In this document: positions 7,502-15,682 of the stretch, one piece after another
How positions within the stretch are numbered: the stretch's first letter is position 1
Layout: each line of letters opens with the position of its first letter
Source of the DNA: Streptomyces roseochromogenus subsp. oscitans DS 12.976
GTDB lineage: Bacteria > Actinomycetota > Actinomycetes > Streptomycetales > Streptomycetaceae
Assembly (NCBI RefSeq): GCF_000497445.1
Contig: NZ_CM002285.1
Span: 358,077-406,120, forward strand
DNA length: 48,044 nt
Reading direction: 5' to 3'
Notes under the pieces: model-generated
The model's input: only the letters and a program-made list of their open reading frames with translations
Told to the model about the DNA's origin: nothing
Databases searched by the model: none
Translations under genes and position numbers: made by a program

Positions 7502-8491
7502 GTGTCTGCAGAACCCTTTGACGAACACACCATCACGGACCTCGTGGCGGATGCCACGGCGGCGCCCTCGCTGCACAACGCACAGCCCTGGAGGTTCCGT
7601 TACCTTCGCGGCCTCGGCGTCCTGCGCCTGTACGCCGACCTGGAACGCACCCTGCCGCGCACCGACCCGGAGAAACGAGGTCTGCACATAGGGTGCGGCG
7701 CCGCGTTGCTCAACCTCCGGGTGGCCGCCGCCGCGGCGGAGCTGGCGCCGGAGGTCCGGCTGCTCCCGGACCCGGCCGACGCGGAGTTCCTCGCCGAGGT
7801 GCGTCTGCGCGGCACCGCTCACCCCGACCAGGCGCTCGCCCTGTTGCGGCCGGCGATCGTACGCCGGCACTCCAGCCGCCACCCGTTCCGCGACGAGGGG
7901 ATCTCCGCCGCCGTGCGGGAGCGTCTGCACGACGCGGCCCGTGCCGAGGGCGCGCACCTGCTGTTCCCGGGAGCCTGGCACGTGCAGTCGATCCTGGAGC
8001 TGGTGCGGGACGCCGAGGGATCGGAGGCGCTGGACGCGGGGATACGCGGTGAGACGGAACAGTGGGCGCACACGGAACCGTCGGGGACCGAAGGGGCGAC
8101 GGACGGCATCCCCGCCGAGGCGTTCGGCCCCGCCCCACGCGGTGGCGGCACTCTCGTACGTGACTTCGCCGCTGGACGCCCGATGCCGGACCGCCCCTGG
8201 GCGTCGTTCGAGAAGAACCCGAACATCGCCCTGCTGGGCACGGCCTATGACGAGCCTTCGGACTGGCTGTGCGCCGGGCAGGCACTGGAGCGGGTCCTGC
8301 TCCTGGCCACCACGGACGGGCTGGTCGCCTCGGTGATCTCGCAGCCTTTGGAATGGCCCGACCTCAGGTGGGCGGCTCGTGACCCCGTCTCGGCTATGGC
8401 TCATGTGCAGATGGTGCTCCGGCTCGGCTACGGCCCCGAGGGCCACCCGAGCCCGCGCCGACCGGTCGACGACGTGCTCGACATCGTCTGA
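7502..8491 (+). CDS. Acg-family nitroreductase-like protein
   Basis: The 329-residue protein belongs to the Acg family of nitroreductase-fold proteins. The N-terminal ATAAPSLHNAQPWRFRY motif is the family signature, and the next block has RGLHIGCGAALLNLRVA. M. tuberculosis Acg (Rv2032) is a DosR-regulon protein that binds FMN but lacks normal nitroreductase activity and may sequester flavin; whether this one is catalytic is unknown. The GTG at 7502 is chosen because the conserved region starts there; its ribosome site (AAGGGA) is moderate. The downstream CBS gene follows after 61 bases in the same direction and is probably co-transcribed. Confidence 0.88.
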   Translation: MSAEPFDEHTITDLVADATAAPSLHNAQPWRFRYLRGLGVLRLYADLERTLPRTDPEKRGLHIGCGAALLNLRVAAAAAELAPEVRLLPDPADAEFLAEVRLRGTAHPDQALALLRPAIVRRHSSRHPFRDEGISAAVRERLHDAARAEGAHLLFPGAWHVQSILELVRDAEGSEALDAGIRGETEQWAHTEPSGTEGATDGIPAEAFGPAPRGGGTLVRDFAAGRPMPDRPWASFEKNPNIALLGTAYDEPSDWLCAGQALERVLLLATTDGLVASVISQPLEWPDLRWAARDPVSAMAHVQMVLRLGYGPEGHPSPRRPVDDVLDIV

Positions 8492-8552
8492 GAGCGTCCC
8501 TTGCGTCCCGGCGCAGCCACAGGGTCCGGACCCGACAGTGAGGAGTATGCGC

Positions 8553-9011
8553 ATGAAGGTCTCCGAGGCGATGACCGCCCCGCCGGTGTGCGTCACGCCC
8601 CACGTATCGCTGGTGGAGGTGACCCGGCGGATGACCGAGTACGCCGTGGGCTCCGTCCTCGTCGTGGAGGATGACGCACTCCTCGGCATCGTCACCGACC
8701 GCGACGTCGCCCTGCGCGGCTTGGGCGGCGGCCTGGCCCCGGACGCACCGGTGGACAGGGTGATGTCGGCCGAGGTCGTCACGGTCGAGGCCGACGACGA
8801 CCTCCAGGTCGCGTACCTGGCGTTCCGCCGTACCGGGGTGCGCCGCCTTCCGGTGCTCGACGGGCACCGGGTGGTCGGGATGCTGACGGTCGACGACCTG
8901 TTCCTGGACGTCTTCCGGCGGCTGGGCGACCTGCTGGGAGCGGTCGCCTGGAGCGTGCTCCATGAGCCGCCCGGGCCGTCGTCGGCATGCGGAGTTCCGC
9001 ATGTGCCCTGA
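8553..9011 (+). CDS. Two-CBS-domain protein (Hrp1/Rv2626c-like)
   Basis: The 152-residue protein consists of a pair of CBS domains (about 8-60 and 72-125), which usually bind adenine nucleotides and sense energy state. Motifs include VGSVLVVEDDALLGIVTDRDVALRGL and FRRTGVRRLPVLDGHR. The layout matches M. tuberculosis Hrp1 (Rv2626c), induced by hypoxia through DosR. The second ATG (8553) fits the AGGAG site with seven bases spacing better than the ATG at 8547. The last 25 residues diverge and run into the remnant ATPase sequence that follows without a gap. Confidence 0.9.
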   Translation: MKVSEAMTAPPVCVTPHVSLVEVTRRMTEYAVGSVLVVEDDALLGIVTDRDVALRGLGGGLAPDAPVDRVMSAEVVTVEADDDLQVAYLAFRRTGVRRLPVLDGHRVVGMLTVDDLFLDVFRRLGDLLGAVAWSVLHEPPGPSSACGVPHVP

Positions 9012-9056
9012 ACCGGCCCGCCGGGCGACGGCCGCACCGCGCGAGGGCGGCCGCGC

Positions 9057-9236
9057 GGTCTCACCCCGGCCGAGGCCGCCGCACGGCAAGCCCGCTACGG
9101 CTCCAAGGAACTGCCCGGCGTGAGCCGCGGGCACGTGCAGCGGCGGCTGGTCGCCCAGTTCACCGACCTCTTCGCGGTGGTGCTGCTCGTCTCTTCGGCG
9201 ATCACCTTCCTCGCGTACGTCCTGGAACGGCCCCAG
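9057..9236 (+). pseudogene. Remnant of cation-transporting P-type ATPase, N-terminus only (CtpF-like)
   Basis: Read from 9057 the sequence encodes GLTPAEAAARQARYGSKELP and then an amphipathic and membrane segment, FTDLFAVVLLVSSAITFLAYV. This is the N-terminal cytosolic domain and first membrane helix of P-type cation ATPases. There is no start codon in frame; the frame opens directly after the CBS stop. Homology stops after about 60 residues, before any phosphorylation motif, where TrkA-like sequence begins in another frame. CtpF (Rv1997) is a DosR-regulon ATPase, so an intact relative probably once stood here. Confidence 0.7.
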
Positions 9237-9241
9237 AGGCC

Positions 9242-9475
9242 GAGGACGCGTGCGAGCTCGTACTGCTGGAGCGCGCGGGCGCGCTGACCTGCGACCTCGT
9301 CATCGCCGCCACCGGACGGGGCGAGGACAACCTCGTCATCAGCCTGCTCGCGAGGGGCCGGTTCGGCGTCGCGCGTGGCCGCGCGGGTCAACGAGGCGGA
9401 GAACACCTGGCCTCCTCGATGGCTCAGCAAGGCGGGAGTCGAGGTCATCGAAACCGCGATCACCGAGGAGTCCCG
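9242..9475 (+). pseudogene. Remnant of TrkA-type (RCK) NAD-binding potassium-channel regulator
   Basis: The stretch encodes CDLVIAATGRGEDNLVISLL, close to the ADVVVAATGDDEDNLVVSLLA block of TrkA/RCK domains that bind NAD and gate K+ uptake. About 40 codons in, near 9365-9385, the reading frame shifts and continues as ARVNEAENTW, matching the next conserved TrkA block (ARVNxPxNxW). No start codon and no complete domain exist. The fragment abuts the ATPase remnant, so a deletion appears to have joined two genes and left both dead. Confidence 0.6.
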
Positions 9476-9500
9476 GGTCGCTCGGACCTCGGCTGAAAGT

Positions 9501-9944
9501 TCAGGACGGCTCGGCGCGCACGATCACCACCGGACAGCTCGCGTGCTGCGACACATGCTGGCTGACGGAACCGAGCAGGGCGCGGGCGAACCCGCCCCTG
9601 CCCCGGCTGCCCACCACCAGGACCTCGGCGCCTTCGGCCGCCCGCAACAGGACGTCGGCGGCGTTGCCGTGGACCACATGGGTCCGGACGGTGTCCGTCG
9701 CGTCCTCGCCGAGTACGTCGGTCAGTTCCCGCGTCACCTTCTGCCGGGTCTCGTCCTCGTCGACGTCCATGTCCACGGCGGGCGCCGACCAGCCGTACAG
9801 CCCCGGCAGCTCCCACACCGCGACCGCGTCCACCGTGCCGCCGACGAGGCCCGCGTAGCGCACGGCCCAGCGCAGAGCCGCGTACGAGGACCGCGACCCG
9901 TCGACGCCGACCACGATCCTCGGCCCGGAGACATCCTTGTCCAT
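9501..9944 (-). CDS. Single-domain universal stress protein
   Basis: The 147-residue UspA-fold protein begins at an ATG with a GGAGAGG ribosome site. It has the IVVGVDGSRSSYAALRWAV N-terminus and a full ATP-binding loop, GSRGRGGFARALLGSVSQHV, ending CPVVIVRAEPS. It is the only single-domain USP of the five in the window. It is transcribed away from the ATPase/TrkA debris and may be the last gene of a leftward unit including the Rv1733c-like gene. A possible DosR-like half-dyad (reverse strand GGGACGAAGGCGCG, 9986-9999) lies about 45 bases upstream of its start. Confidence 0.93.
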   Translation of the reverse strand: MDKDVSGPRIVVGVDGSRSSYAALRWAVRYAGLVGGTVDAVAVWELPGLYGWSAPAVDMDVDEDETRQKVTRELTDVLGEDATDTVRTHVVHGNAADVLLRAAEGAEVLVVGSRGRGGFARALLGSVSQHVSQHASCPVVIVRAEPS

Positions 9945-10067
9945 CTGTCCCACCTCTCCTACGGCTGTCAGGCCGCCCGAGCGGTCGCGCCTTCGTCCCC
10001 ACGCTGCGCGAGGCATGGCCACATCGCCAGAGTTACGCCTCCGGGCGCATGACGAACGGCGCTGCGA

Positions 10068-10805
10068 TCAGCTGCGACAGCGCGCCGTCCAGCCGGGCTC
10101 GAAGCGTTCCCGCTCGCGGGTCCACCGGGCCGCGCGGCGGCGTTCGAAGTACTGTCCGACGGCCCACCGCGTGGTGTACGCGCCCGCGACGCCCGCGAGT
10201 GCCGTCCCGCAGCCCACCGCCACTCCGGCGGTCGCCGCGAAATCCCGCCCTTCCGGAGGGGCGGCGATGGTGCCGTGGGCGTCCAGCCAGACGGTCGCGG
10301 TGGCCCCCTGGTGGAGCCAGGCCCGCACCGGCGCGACACCCGCGTGTTGGCCGTTGTGGTCGCTCCACCGCGCGAGCGCGTCGAAACCCGACTGCGCGCC
10401 GGGACGGTCGCCGCCCGACCGTGCGTCCGTCAGCAGGAGCGCGGTGACGGGGTGCAGCCGCGCCGGCTGCGTCTGCCGTACTTGCGTGTAGTGGCTGTAG
10501 GTCGCCTGTCCGGCGGCCCACACCGCGAGCGGCAGGGCCAGCACGGCGAGGGCCGTCAGGAAGGCGCGAAGCCTGCGCTCCAGCCTGTCCGCCGGCCGTT
10601 CCAAGGGGCTCCGGCCGCTGGCGGGCCCGAGCGGGCCCCACTGGGCGGGTGAGCCGGGGGAAGGCCGGTGGCCGGGAGGATCCGGTGTCCGCGTGGCACG
10701 GCCCTCCGCTCTCGGTTCGTCGGCTCCGTACGACTGTCGCCGTCCCGCACCGTGGATCCGCCCGGTATGAGCCCCACGGGCCTCACCAGTGCCGTTCGGC
10801 CCCAA
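10068..10805 (-). CDS. Rv1733c-like membrane protein
   Basis: The 245-residue frame encodes a protein with two membrane helices: one near residues 82-101 (LTALAVLALPLAVWAAGQAT) and one near 192-212 (ATAGVAVGCGTALAGVAGAY). Between them lies an extracytoplasmic loop containing ATATVWLDAHGTIAAPP. This layout and the motif SPLERPADRLERRLRAFL before helix 1 match the Rv1733c family, a conserved DosR-regulon membrane protein of unknown function. The true start is unclear: the first in-frame start is a TTG at 10805, and a later TTG (in SPLERP) preceded by GGAG would give a shorter protein closer to the mycobacterial N-terminus. Confidence 0.75.
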   Translation of the reverse strand: MGPNGTGEARGAHTGRIHGAGRRQSYGADEPRAEGRATRTPDPPGHRPSPGSPAQWGPLGPASGRSPLERPADRLERRLRAFLTALAVLALPLAVWAAGQATYSHYTQVRQTQPARLHPVTALLLTDARSGGDRPGAQSGFDALARWSDHNGQHAGVAPVRAWLHQGATATVWLDAHGTIAAPPEGRDFAATAGVAVGCGTALAGVAGAYTTRWAVGQYFERRRAARWTRERERFEPGWTARCRS

Positions 10806-10898
10806 GAAGCCAGGAGACAGGGCGGTCCAGTACGTGGGCGCGGACGTGCCGGCGACCGCTTCGGCGCGTGTCTCTCGTTCTCAGCCAGACAGACTTCG

Positions 10899-11114
10899 TC
10901 AGCCGAACAGAGTCCGCACGCGGATGGTCTCGACCTGCCGCCACGTCCCGCCGGGCAGCAGTATCCAATCCCCGGCCCCGCGTTGGGCGTTCCTGCGGGC
11001 GGAGCCGGCCGTCGGCCGCGCTGCCCGGAGGCGCGCCGACCTCGGCGAGGGGAGCCGCCGGGCACCGCAGCCGGTGCGCTCGGCTCGCGGGTCGATTCGG
11101 GTGCGCTTGCTCAT
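10899..11114 (-). CDS. Small basic protein of unknown function
   Basis: A 71-residue frame starts at an ATG preceded by GGAGG at four bases, 26 bases after the stop of the upstream USP. The first two-thirds are very rich in Arg and Ala. The C-terminal part, GDWILLPGGTWRQVETIRVR, looks like a small beta-rich module (a 'GD-W-L-G-WR-V' pattern). I recognise no family. Position, coding direction and ribosome site support a real gene in a leftward operon USP - this ORF - Rv1733c-like. The remaining gaps on either side (10806-10898 and 11115-11140) hold nothing I recognise. Confidence 0.55.
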   Translation of the reverse strand: MSKRTRIDPRAERTGCGARRLPSPRSARLRAARPTAGSARRNAQRGAGDWILLPGGTWRQVETIRVRTLFG

Positions 11115-11140
11115 CGTCCCTCCGTCCACAGGGGACGCGC

Positions 11141-12016
11141 TCACCGCCGCTGCGGTACGACCGCGACGGGGCACTGGCCATGGTGCAGCACGGCGTGGCT
11201 CACGCGACCGAGCTGGAACCCGAAGCGGCCCGTCCTGCGACGTGCGCCGACGATCACGAGATCGGCGGCCGCGGACCGGTCCGCGAGGACCTTTCCGGCG
11301 GAGCCTTCCAGCGTCGTCGGCCGCGTTCGGACGTGCGGATACTCGGCGGTCACGGCGTTGAGCTGCGCGTCGAGGAGGGCGGAGGCCCGCTCCTCGTACA
11401 CGTCCGCCGCTGCTCCGGTTCGTACCCGCTCGCCGCTCCGCTCGTAGGCGGGCCTGCGCCAGGCCCGTACCACGTCCAGGACGCAACCGCGCACCTCGGC
11501 TTCGCGGAAGGCGAACCGCAGGGCCTCCGCGCTCGCGTCGGCTTCCCCGAGGCCGAGCAGGATCCGCTCGTGCGTGCCCGCGAGCCCGGCCCGATCGCCC
11601 CGGACCACGACCACCGGGCAGGGCGCGCGGCCCGCCACGGCCAGACTGACCGATCCGAGAAGCATTCCCTTGAGCCCACCACGGCCGCGCGATCCCGTCA
11701 CCAGCGCGAAGGCATCGTCACCCTCGCGTACGAGAGTGTCCGCGGCGTCCTCGGGAATGATGTCGGCGGTCACCTTCACATCGGGGTTGCGGCGCTCGGC
11801 ACGTTCGGCCGCGGAGGCCACGATGTGCTCCGCCAGCACCTGCTCGGAAGGGCGCCCCTGGCTCACCGACGGGAGGGCGTCCTCATAACGCGCCCACAGG
11901 GAGGCGTGGACCAGCCTCAGCGGCAGACCGTGGCGTGCGGCCTCGTCCAGGGCCCAGTCGACCGCGAGCAGACTCGGGTCCGACCCGTCGACGCCCACCA
12001 CCAGGGGACGTGCCAT
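11141..12016 (-). CDS. Tandem-domain universal stress protein
   Basis: The 291-residue protein has two UspA domains. Domain 1 starts PLVVGVDGSDPSLLAVDWAL and carries the ATP loop GSRGRGGLKGMLLGSVSLAV. Domain 2 has GARRRTGRFGFQLGRVSHAV, in which the final Gly-Ser of the loop is replaced by Gly-Arg, so nucleotide binding there is doubtful. It is closely similar along its whole length to the USP at 28981-29856 (same length, same LRLVHASLW and LLGSVSLAV blocks), so the two are recent paralogues. The ATG at 12016 follows AGGTGG; a GTG six codons upstream is less likely. Phased dyads lie about 87-121 bases upstream. Confidence 0.93.
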   Translation of the reverse strand: MARPLVVGVDGSDPSLLAVDWALDEAARHGLPLRLVHASLWARYEDALPSVSQGRPSEQVLAEHIVASAAERAERRNPDVKVTADIIPEDAADTLVREGDDAFALVTGSRGRGGLKGMLLGSVSLAVAGRAPCPVVVVRGDRAGLAGTHERILLGLGEADASAEALRFAFREAEVRGCVLDVVRAWRRPAYERSGERVRTGAAADVYEERASALLDAQLNAVTAEYPHVRTRPTTLEGSAGKVLADRSAAADLVIVGARRRTGRFGFQLGRVSHAVLHHGQCPVAVVPQRR

Positions 12017-12102
12017 CTCGCCACCACCTTTCACAAGGCCGCCACCTCGTGCAACGCATGGAGGTGAACTTCACCGTGGCACTCCGCCCCTGAAGCCGCG
12101 AG

Positions 12103-12137
12103 GGGCGCTTCGGCCCGCGCCGGAGGACCTTCGGCCC
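12103..12137. promoter_or_regulatory. Two phased dyads upstream of USP gene
   Basis: GGGCGCTTCGGCCC (12103-12116) and AGGACCTTCGGCCC (12124-12137) start exactly 21 bases apart and share the nine bases CTTCGGCCC. Each has the 5-4-5 layout of the DosR-like core; the second matches that core at 10 of 14 positions. They lie between the end of the hydrogenase operon and the start of the leftward USP gene, about 87-121 bases upstream of the latter. Confidence 0.5.
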
Positions 12138-12157
12138 CCTATCGAGAACCGGCGCCG

Positions 12158-12628
12158 TCAGCTCCCTTCGTACGCCTGCCGCACGCGGGCGGCAACCCGG
12201 TCGGTCAACTCGGGGAGAGCCGACCGCACCGCTTCGCTCAGGCCCGCGCCCAGTGCGACGTCGGCCACCTCGACGGCATGCACCACCAGCTTCTGCGGCA
12301 GCCGGCCGAGAGCCTCCGCCAGGGCGAGACACTCCGCCAGCCCGAAGGCATGCGTGCTCGCCGTCCCCGCTGGGTGTCCGGCCACCTCCTCCGGTGTCAG
12401 GGTGTGCAGCTCACCCGGCCGGCCCGACCGTGTACGGAGGGCTTCCACCACGACCACGGTGTCCGCACCGCGCCACAGGTCGAGCATGCGTGCGGGTTCA
12501 CCGTCGCTGACCGTCAGGACGGTGTCGTCCGGAACACGCCCCCGCAACGCCTCCACCACTGCCGGGCCGGCCCCGTCATCACCGCGCAGCGGATTGCCCA
12601 CCCCGATCACCACCACCCGGCCGCTCAT
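12158..12628 (-). CDS. Hydrogenase maturation endopeptidase (HycI/HybD family)
   Basis: The 156-residue nickel-dependent protease would trim the C-terminus of the hydrogenase large subunit after nickel insertion. It shows the family N-terminus VVVIGVGNPLRGDDGAGPAV, including the GNPLxGDDG signature whose Asp helps bind nickel, and ASTHAFGLAECLALA with the conserved His region. The ATG overlaps the stop of the large-subunit gene. It is the last gene of the hydrogenase operon. Its likely target is the tail following DPCISCSAH in the neighbouring subunit. No hypA-F genes are in the window, so those must lie elsewhere. Confidence 0.92.
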   Translation of the reverse strand: MSGRVVVIGVGNPLRGDDGAGPAVVEALRGRVPDDTVLTVSDGEPARMLDLWRGADTVVVVEALRTRSGRPGELHTLTPEEVAGHPAGTASTHAFGLAECLALAEALGRLPQKLVVHAVEVADVALGAGLSEAVRSALPELTDRVAARVRQAYEGS

Positions 12629-13971
12629 GTGCGCTCCACGGTCAGGTCGAGGAAGTGCGCGGAACAGGAGATACAGGGATCGTGATTACGGATGGCTCGT
12701 TCGCACAGGAGAGTGAGCTCCTCGTCGTCGGCGTCGGGCCCGTCCCTGTCCAGACGCGTCTGCACCGCCCTGCGTACGTCCTCCTCGATGGCCGTCTGGT
12801 TCTGGGCCGTGGGCGGGATGATGCGGGCCCCGGTGAGCGTGCCGTCCTCCGTGAGGGCGTAGCGGTGGTACAGCAGCCCCCGGGGTGCCTCTGTGGCCCC
12901 GGCGCCGACCGCCCTGCGCGGCGGGACCTCCACGGCCGGTCGGGGAGGCTGTGCGTATCCGTCGATGATCCGCAGGGCCTCTTCGACGGCATGGACCACC
13001 TCCACGGCACGTACGACGATGCTCCGGAAGGGGTTGTCGCAGATCGCGCCCAGGGCGGGGTCGCCCAGTCCCGCGTCCCGCGCCGCTTCGGCCGCCACTG
13101 GGTGCAGCCACTGGCCGTTGATCGCGTAGCGGGCCAGCGGGCCGGTCAGGAAGCGGCGGTCGTCGAGTGTGGCGGTCAGGGCCGTGGAGTGCGGGACCTG
13201 CCGTTCCCGGACGTGCTGTTCGAAATCGGAGAGGGCGAACTCGCGGGCCGCCCGGGGTCCGCCCCGGGCGGCGATGACCGCCGGTGTTCCGGAGTCGATG
13301 GCGTAGTGGCCAGGGTCGCGGAGGGCGAGCAGGTCGTGATCGTACACAGCGTCGGGGAAGTCGAACGCGGCGACCCAGCGCACGGTCTCCAGCGCGTCCT
13401 CCCGGGCCTGCCGCAGCCTTTCCGCCAGCGGACGGAGTTCCCGCGGCGCCGGGGTCCGGTAGAAGCCGCCGATCCGGACGTTGACGGGGTGGATGGGCCG
13501 ACCGCCGAGCTGTTCGAGGATCGCGTTACCGGACTGCTTGAGCCTCAGGCCGCGCTCCACGGCGGCACGTTGGTCGCGGGCGAGTCCCACCACGTCCGCA
13601 AGGCCGAGGAAGTCCGGCGCGTGCAGCAGATAGATGTGCAGGGTGTGGCTCTCGATCCATTCGCCGCAGTACAGCAGGCGCCGCAGGTCCGCGAGCGGGC
13701 CGTCCACCGTGACACCGCAGGCGTTCTCGATCGCCTGGCAGGCGCTCATCTGGTACGCGACCGGGCAGATGCCGCAGATGCGCGACGTGATGTCGGGGGG
13801 TTCGGTATGGCCCCGGCCGCTCAGGAGCGCCTCGAAGAAACGGGGCGGTTCGTAGATGCGGAGCCGTGTCTCCGCGACGGTCCCCCCGTCGACACGCAGA
13901 TGAAGGGCTGCCTCGCCTTCCACCCTGGCCAGCGCGTCGAGTCGCAGGACGCGGGTTCCGCGAGGGTTCAT
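12625..13971 (-). CDS. hyhL: Group 3b [NiFe]-hydrogenase large (alpha) subunit
   Basis: The 448-residue catalytic subunit binds the NiFe(CN)2CO site. The N-terminal motif is [16 protein letters not shown], with Cys66 and Cys69. The C-terminal motif is [10 protein letters not shown], with Cys433 and Cys436, followed after His439 by a short tail (FLDLTVERT) that the adjacent endopeptidase should remove. These four cysteines are the nickel ligands. DPCxSCxxH is typical of group 3 cytosolic hydrogenases, which couple H2 to NAD(P). The protein is cytoplasmic. Its ATG overlaps the small-subunit stop and its stop overlaps the protease ATG. Confidence 0.95.
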   Translation of the reverse strand: MNPRGTRVLRLDALARVEGEAALHLRVDGGTVAETRLRIYEPPRFFEALLSGRGHTEPPDITSRICGICPVAYQMSACQAIENACGVTVDGPLADLRRLLYCGEWIESHTLHIYLLHAPDFLGLADVVGLARDQRAAVERGLRLKQSGNAILEQLGGRPIHPVNVRIGGFYRTPAPRELRPLAERLRQAREDALETVRWVAAFDFPDAVYDHDLLALRDPGHYAIDSGTPAVIAARGGPRAAREFALSDFEQHVRERQVPHSTALTATLDDRRFLTGPLARYAINGQWLHPVAAEAARDAGLGDPALGAICDNPFRSIVVRAVEVVHAVEEALRIIDGYAQPPRPAVEVPPRRAVGAGATEAPRGLLYHRYALTEDGTLTGARIIPPTAQNQTAIEEDVRRAVQTRLDRDGPDADDEELTLLCERAIRNHDPCISCSAHFLDLTVERT

Positions 13972-14846
13972 GCGGGCCTTTCCGGGTGGGTTTCCGTCGT
14001 CGCCGGCGGCCTCTCCTGCTTCTCGGCCGCGAGGTCGGGTACGGGGGCATGTTCGGGCGACGCGGCGTTGAACGTGCGGAAGACACGCTGGATGTCCTGC
14101 TCACTCATCCCGTCGTGGCGCAACTGGGCGACCATCGAGCGCAGGTTGGGCCGGCTCATGGGTCCGAAGCAGCCGTAGCAGCCGCGTCCGAAGGCGGGGC
14201 AGATGGCACCGCACCCCGCGTGCGTGACCGGGCCCAGACAGGGGATGCCGTGGGCCACGGTGATACAGGTGGTGCCGCGCCTCTTGCACTCGAAGCAGAC
14301 GCTGTGGCCGGGGACCCGGGGTCTACGCCCGGCCAGGTAGGCGGTGATGACTTCGAGGAGCTGGCGTCGGTCGATGGGACAGCCGCGCAGTTCGAGGTCG
14401 ACCGGGACATGGGCCGAGATCGGGGTGGAAGTCTCCAGCGTGGAGATGTACTCCGGGCGGGCGTAGACCGCGGCGATGAACTCGTCGACGTCCGAGAAGT
14501 TGCGCAGCGCCTGGATGCCGCCCGCGGTGGCGCAGGCTCCGATGGTCACGAGGTACCGGGAGATGCGGCGGACGTGCTGGATCCGCTCGGCGTCCTCGGC
14601 GGTGGTGATCGATCCTTCGACCAGGGAGAGGTCGTACGGCCCCCGGCCGTCCAGCCGCGCACGTTCCCCGCCGGCGCCCTCGGCCGGGGTCATCTCCAGG
14701 AAGTGCTCGATCCGTACGCGGTCGGTGAGGCCGAGCAGTTCGTCCTCACAGTCGAGCAGGGTCAGCTGGCACCCGTCGCAGGAGGCGAACTTCCACACGG
14801 CGAGCGTCGGCCGTGGGTCGGTGGCCCGTCCCGGTTCAGTGGTCAT
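13968..14846 (-). CDS. hyhS: Group 3b [NiFe]-hydrogenase small (delta) subunit
   Basis: The 292-residue electron-transfer subunit carries the proximal cluster motif [19 protein letters not shown], then [11 protein letters not shown] and [14 protein letters not shown] distal iron-sulfur set follows ([38 protein letters not shown]). There is no twin-arginine signal, in keeping with a cytosolic enzyme. About 40 extra C-terminal residues are polar and Pro/Glu-rich. It starts at an ATG 17 bases after the FAD/NAD subunit stop, with GGGAG as ribosome site. The arrangement matches Pyrococcus sulfhydrogenase and mycobacterial Hyd3. Confidence 0.94.
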   Translation of the reverse strand: MTTEPGRATDPRPTLAVWKFASCDGCQLTLLDCEDELLGLTDRVRIEHFLEMTPAEGAGGERARLDGRGPYDLSLVEGSITTAEDAERIQHVRRISRYLVTIGACATAGGIQALRNFSDVDEFIAAVYARPEYISTLETSTPISAHVPVDLELRGCPIDRRQLLEVITAYLAGRRPRVPGHSVCFECKRRGTTCITVAHGIPCLGPVTHAGCGAICPAFGRGCYGCFGPMSRPNLRSMVAQLRHDGMSEQDIQRVFRTFNAASPEHAPVPDLAAEKQERPPATTETHPERPA

Positions 14847-14863
14847 GTCACAGCTCCCTCACG

Positions 14864-15682
14864 TCACAACTCCCGCACGAGAAGCAGCGGGGCCACGCGG
14901 TCGTAGCTGACGACCGGACCGTCGCGGCACAGCAGGAGCGGGCCGAGCTGGCAGTGGCCGCAGTGCCCGGTGGCACAGCGCATATTGCGTTCCAGGGACA
15001 CCTGCACGCGCTGCGCGACCAGACCCCGGACCAGCAGGTCGCGTGCGGTGTGCCGCATCATCACCTCGGGCCCGCACACAAGCGCGCAGGTTCGCTCGGG
15101 CCGCAGATCGAGACGGTCGAGGAGGGTGGTGACCACACCCACCGCACCGCGCCAGCCCGGCCCGGGACGGTCGACAGTCACCTCCACCCGCGCCGGGCCG
15201 CACCAGCTCTCGATCTCGTCCCGGTAGACCAGGTCCGCGGGAGTACGGGTGCCCACCAGGATCGCAAGCGAGCCGTAGTGATCCGGCCGGTCCAGGACCT
15301 CGTGCACGACCGGCCGGAGCGGGGCCAGCCCGATGCCACCGGCGATCACCAGCACATCGTGACCGGCTGCCGCCCGAAGGTCCCAGCCTGTTCCGTACGG
15401 CCCGCTGAGCCCCACGGTGTCCCCCCGGCGCAGCCGGCAGAGAGCGGTCGAGACCGCACCCACGGCGCGCACGGTGTGCACCAGCCCGCCGTGGCGTCCG
15501 CGCAGACCGCTGGCCGAGAGGGGGATCTCGCCGACCCCGAACGCGTAGATCATCGCGAACTGCCCCGGTGCGAAGGAGGGCAGTTCGCCTCCGACCGGCA
15601 CGAGTTCGATGGACCGTGTGTCGGCGGTCTCGGCCAGGGTCTCGGCCACGCGGTACGGCAGCGGGGGCGCGACAGTGCTCAT
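14864..15682 (-). CDS. hyhG: Group 3b hydrogenase FAD/NAD(P)-binding (gamma) subunit
   Basis: The 272-residue diaphorase subunit passes electrons between the hydrogenase core and NAD(P). It has a ferredoxin-reductase-type FAD barrel (about 10-100, with FAPGQFAMIYAFGVGEIP), an NAD-binding domain starting VLVIAGGIGLAPLRPVVHEV, and a C-terminal [2Fe-2S] cysteine set, CATGHCGHCQLGPLLLC. This matches HydG/HyhG of group 3b enzymes. The ATG overlaps the stop of the Fe-S subunit gene. Choice between NAD and NADP cannot be made from the visible residues. Confidence 0.93.
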   Translation of the reverse strand: MSTVAPPLPYRVAETLAETADTRSIELVPVGGELPSFAPGQFAMIYAFGVGEIPLSASGLRGRHGGLVHTVRAVGAVSTALCRLRRGDTVGLSGPYGTGWDLRAAAGHDVLVIAGGIGLAPLRPVVHEVLDRPDHYGSLAILVGTRTPADLVYRDEIESWCGPARVEVTVDRPGPGWRGAVGVVTTLLDRLDLRPERTCALVCGPEVMMRHTARDLLVRGLVAQRVQVSLERNMRCATGHCGHCQLGPLLLCRDGPVVSYDRVAPLLLVREL

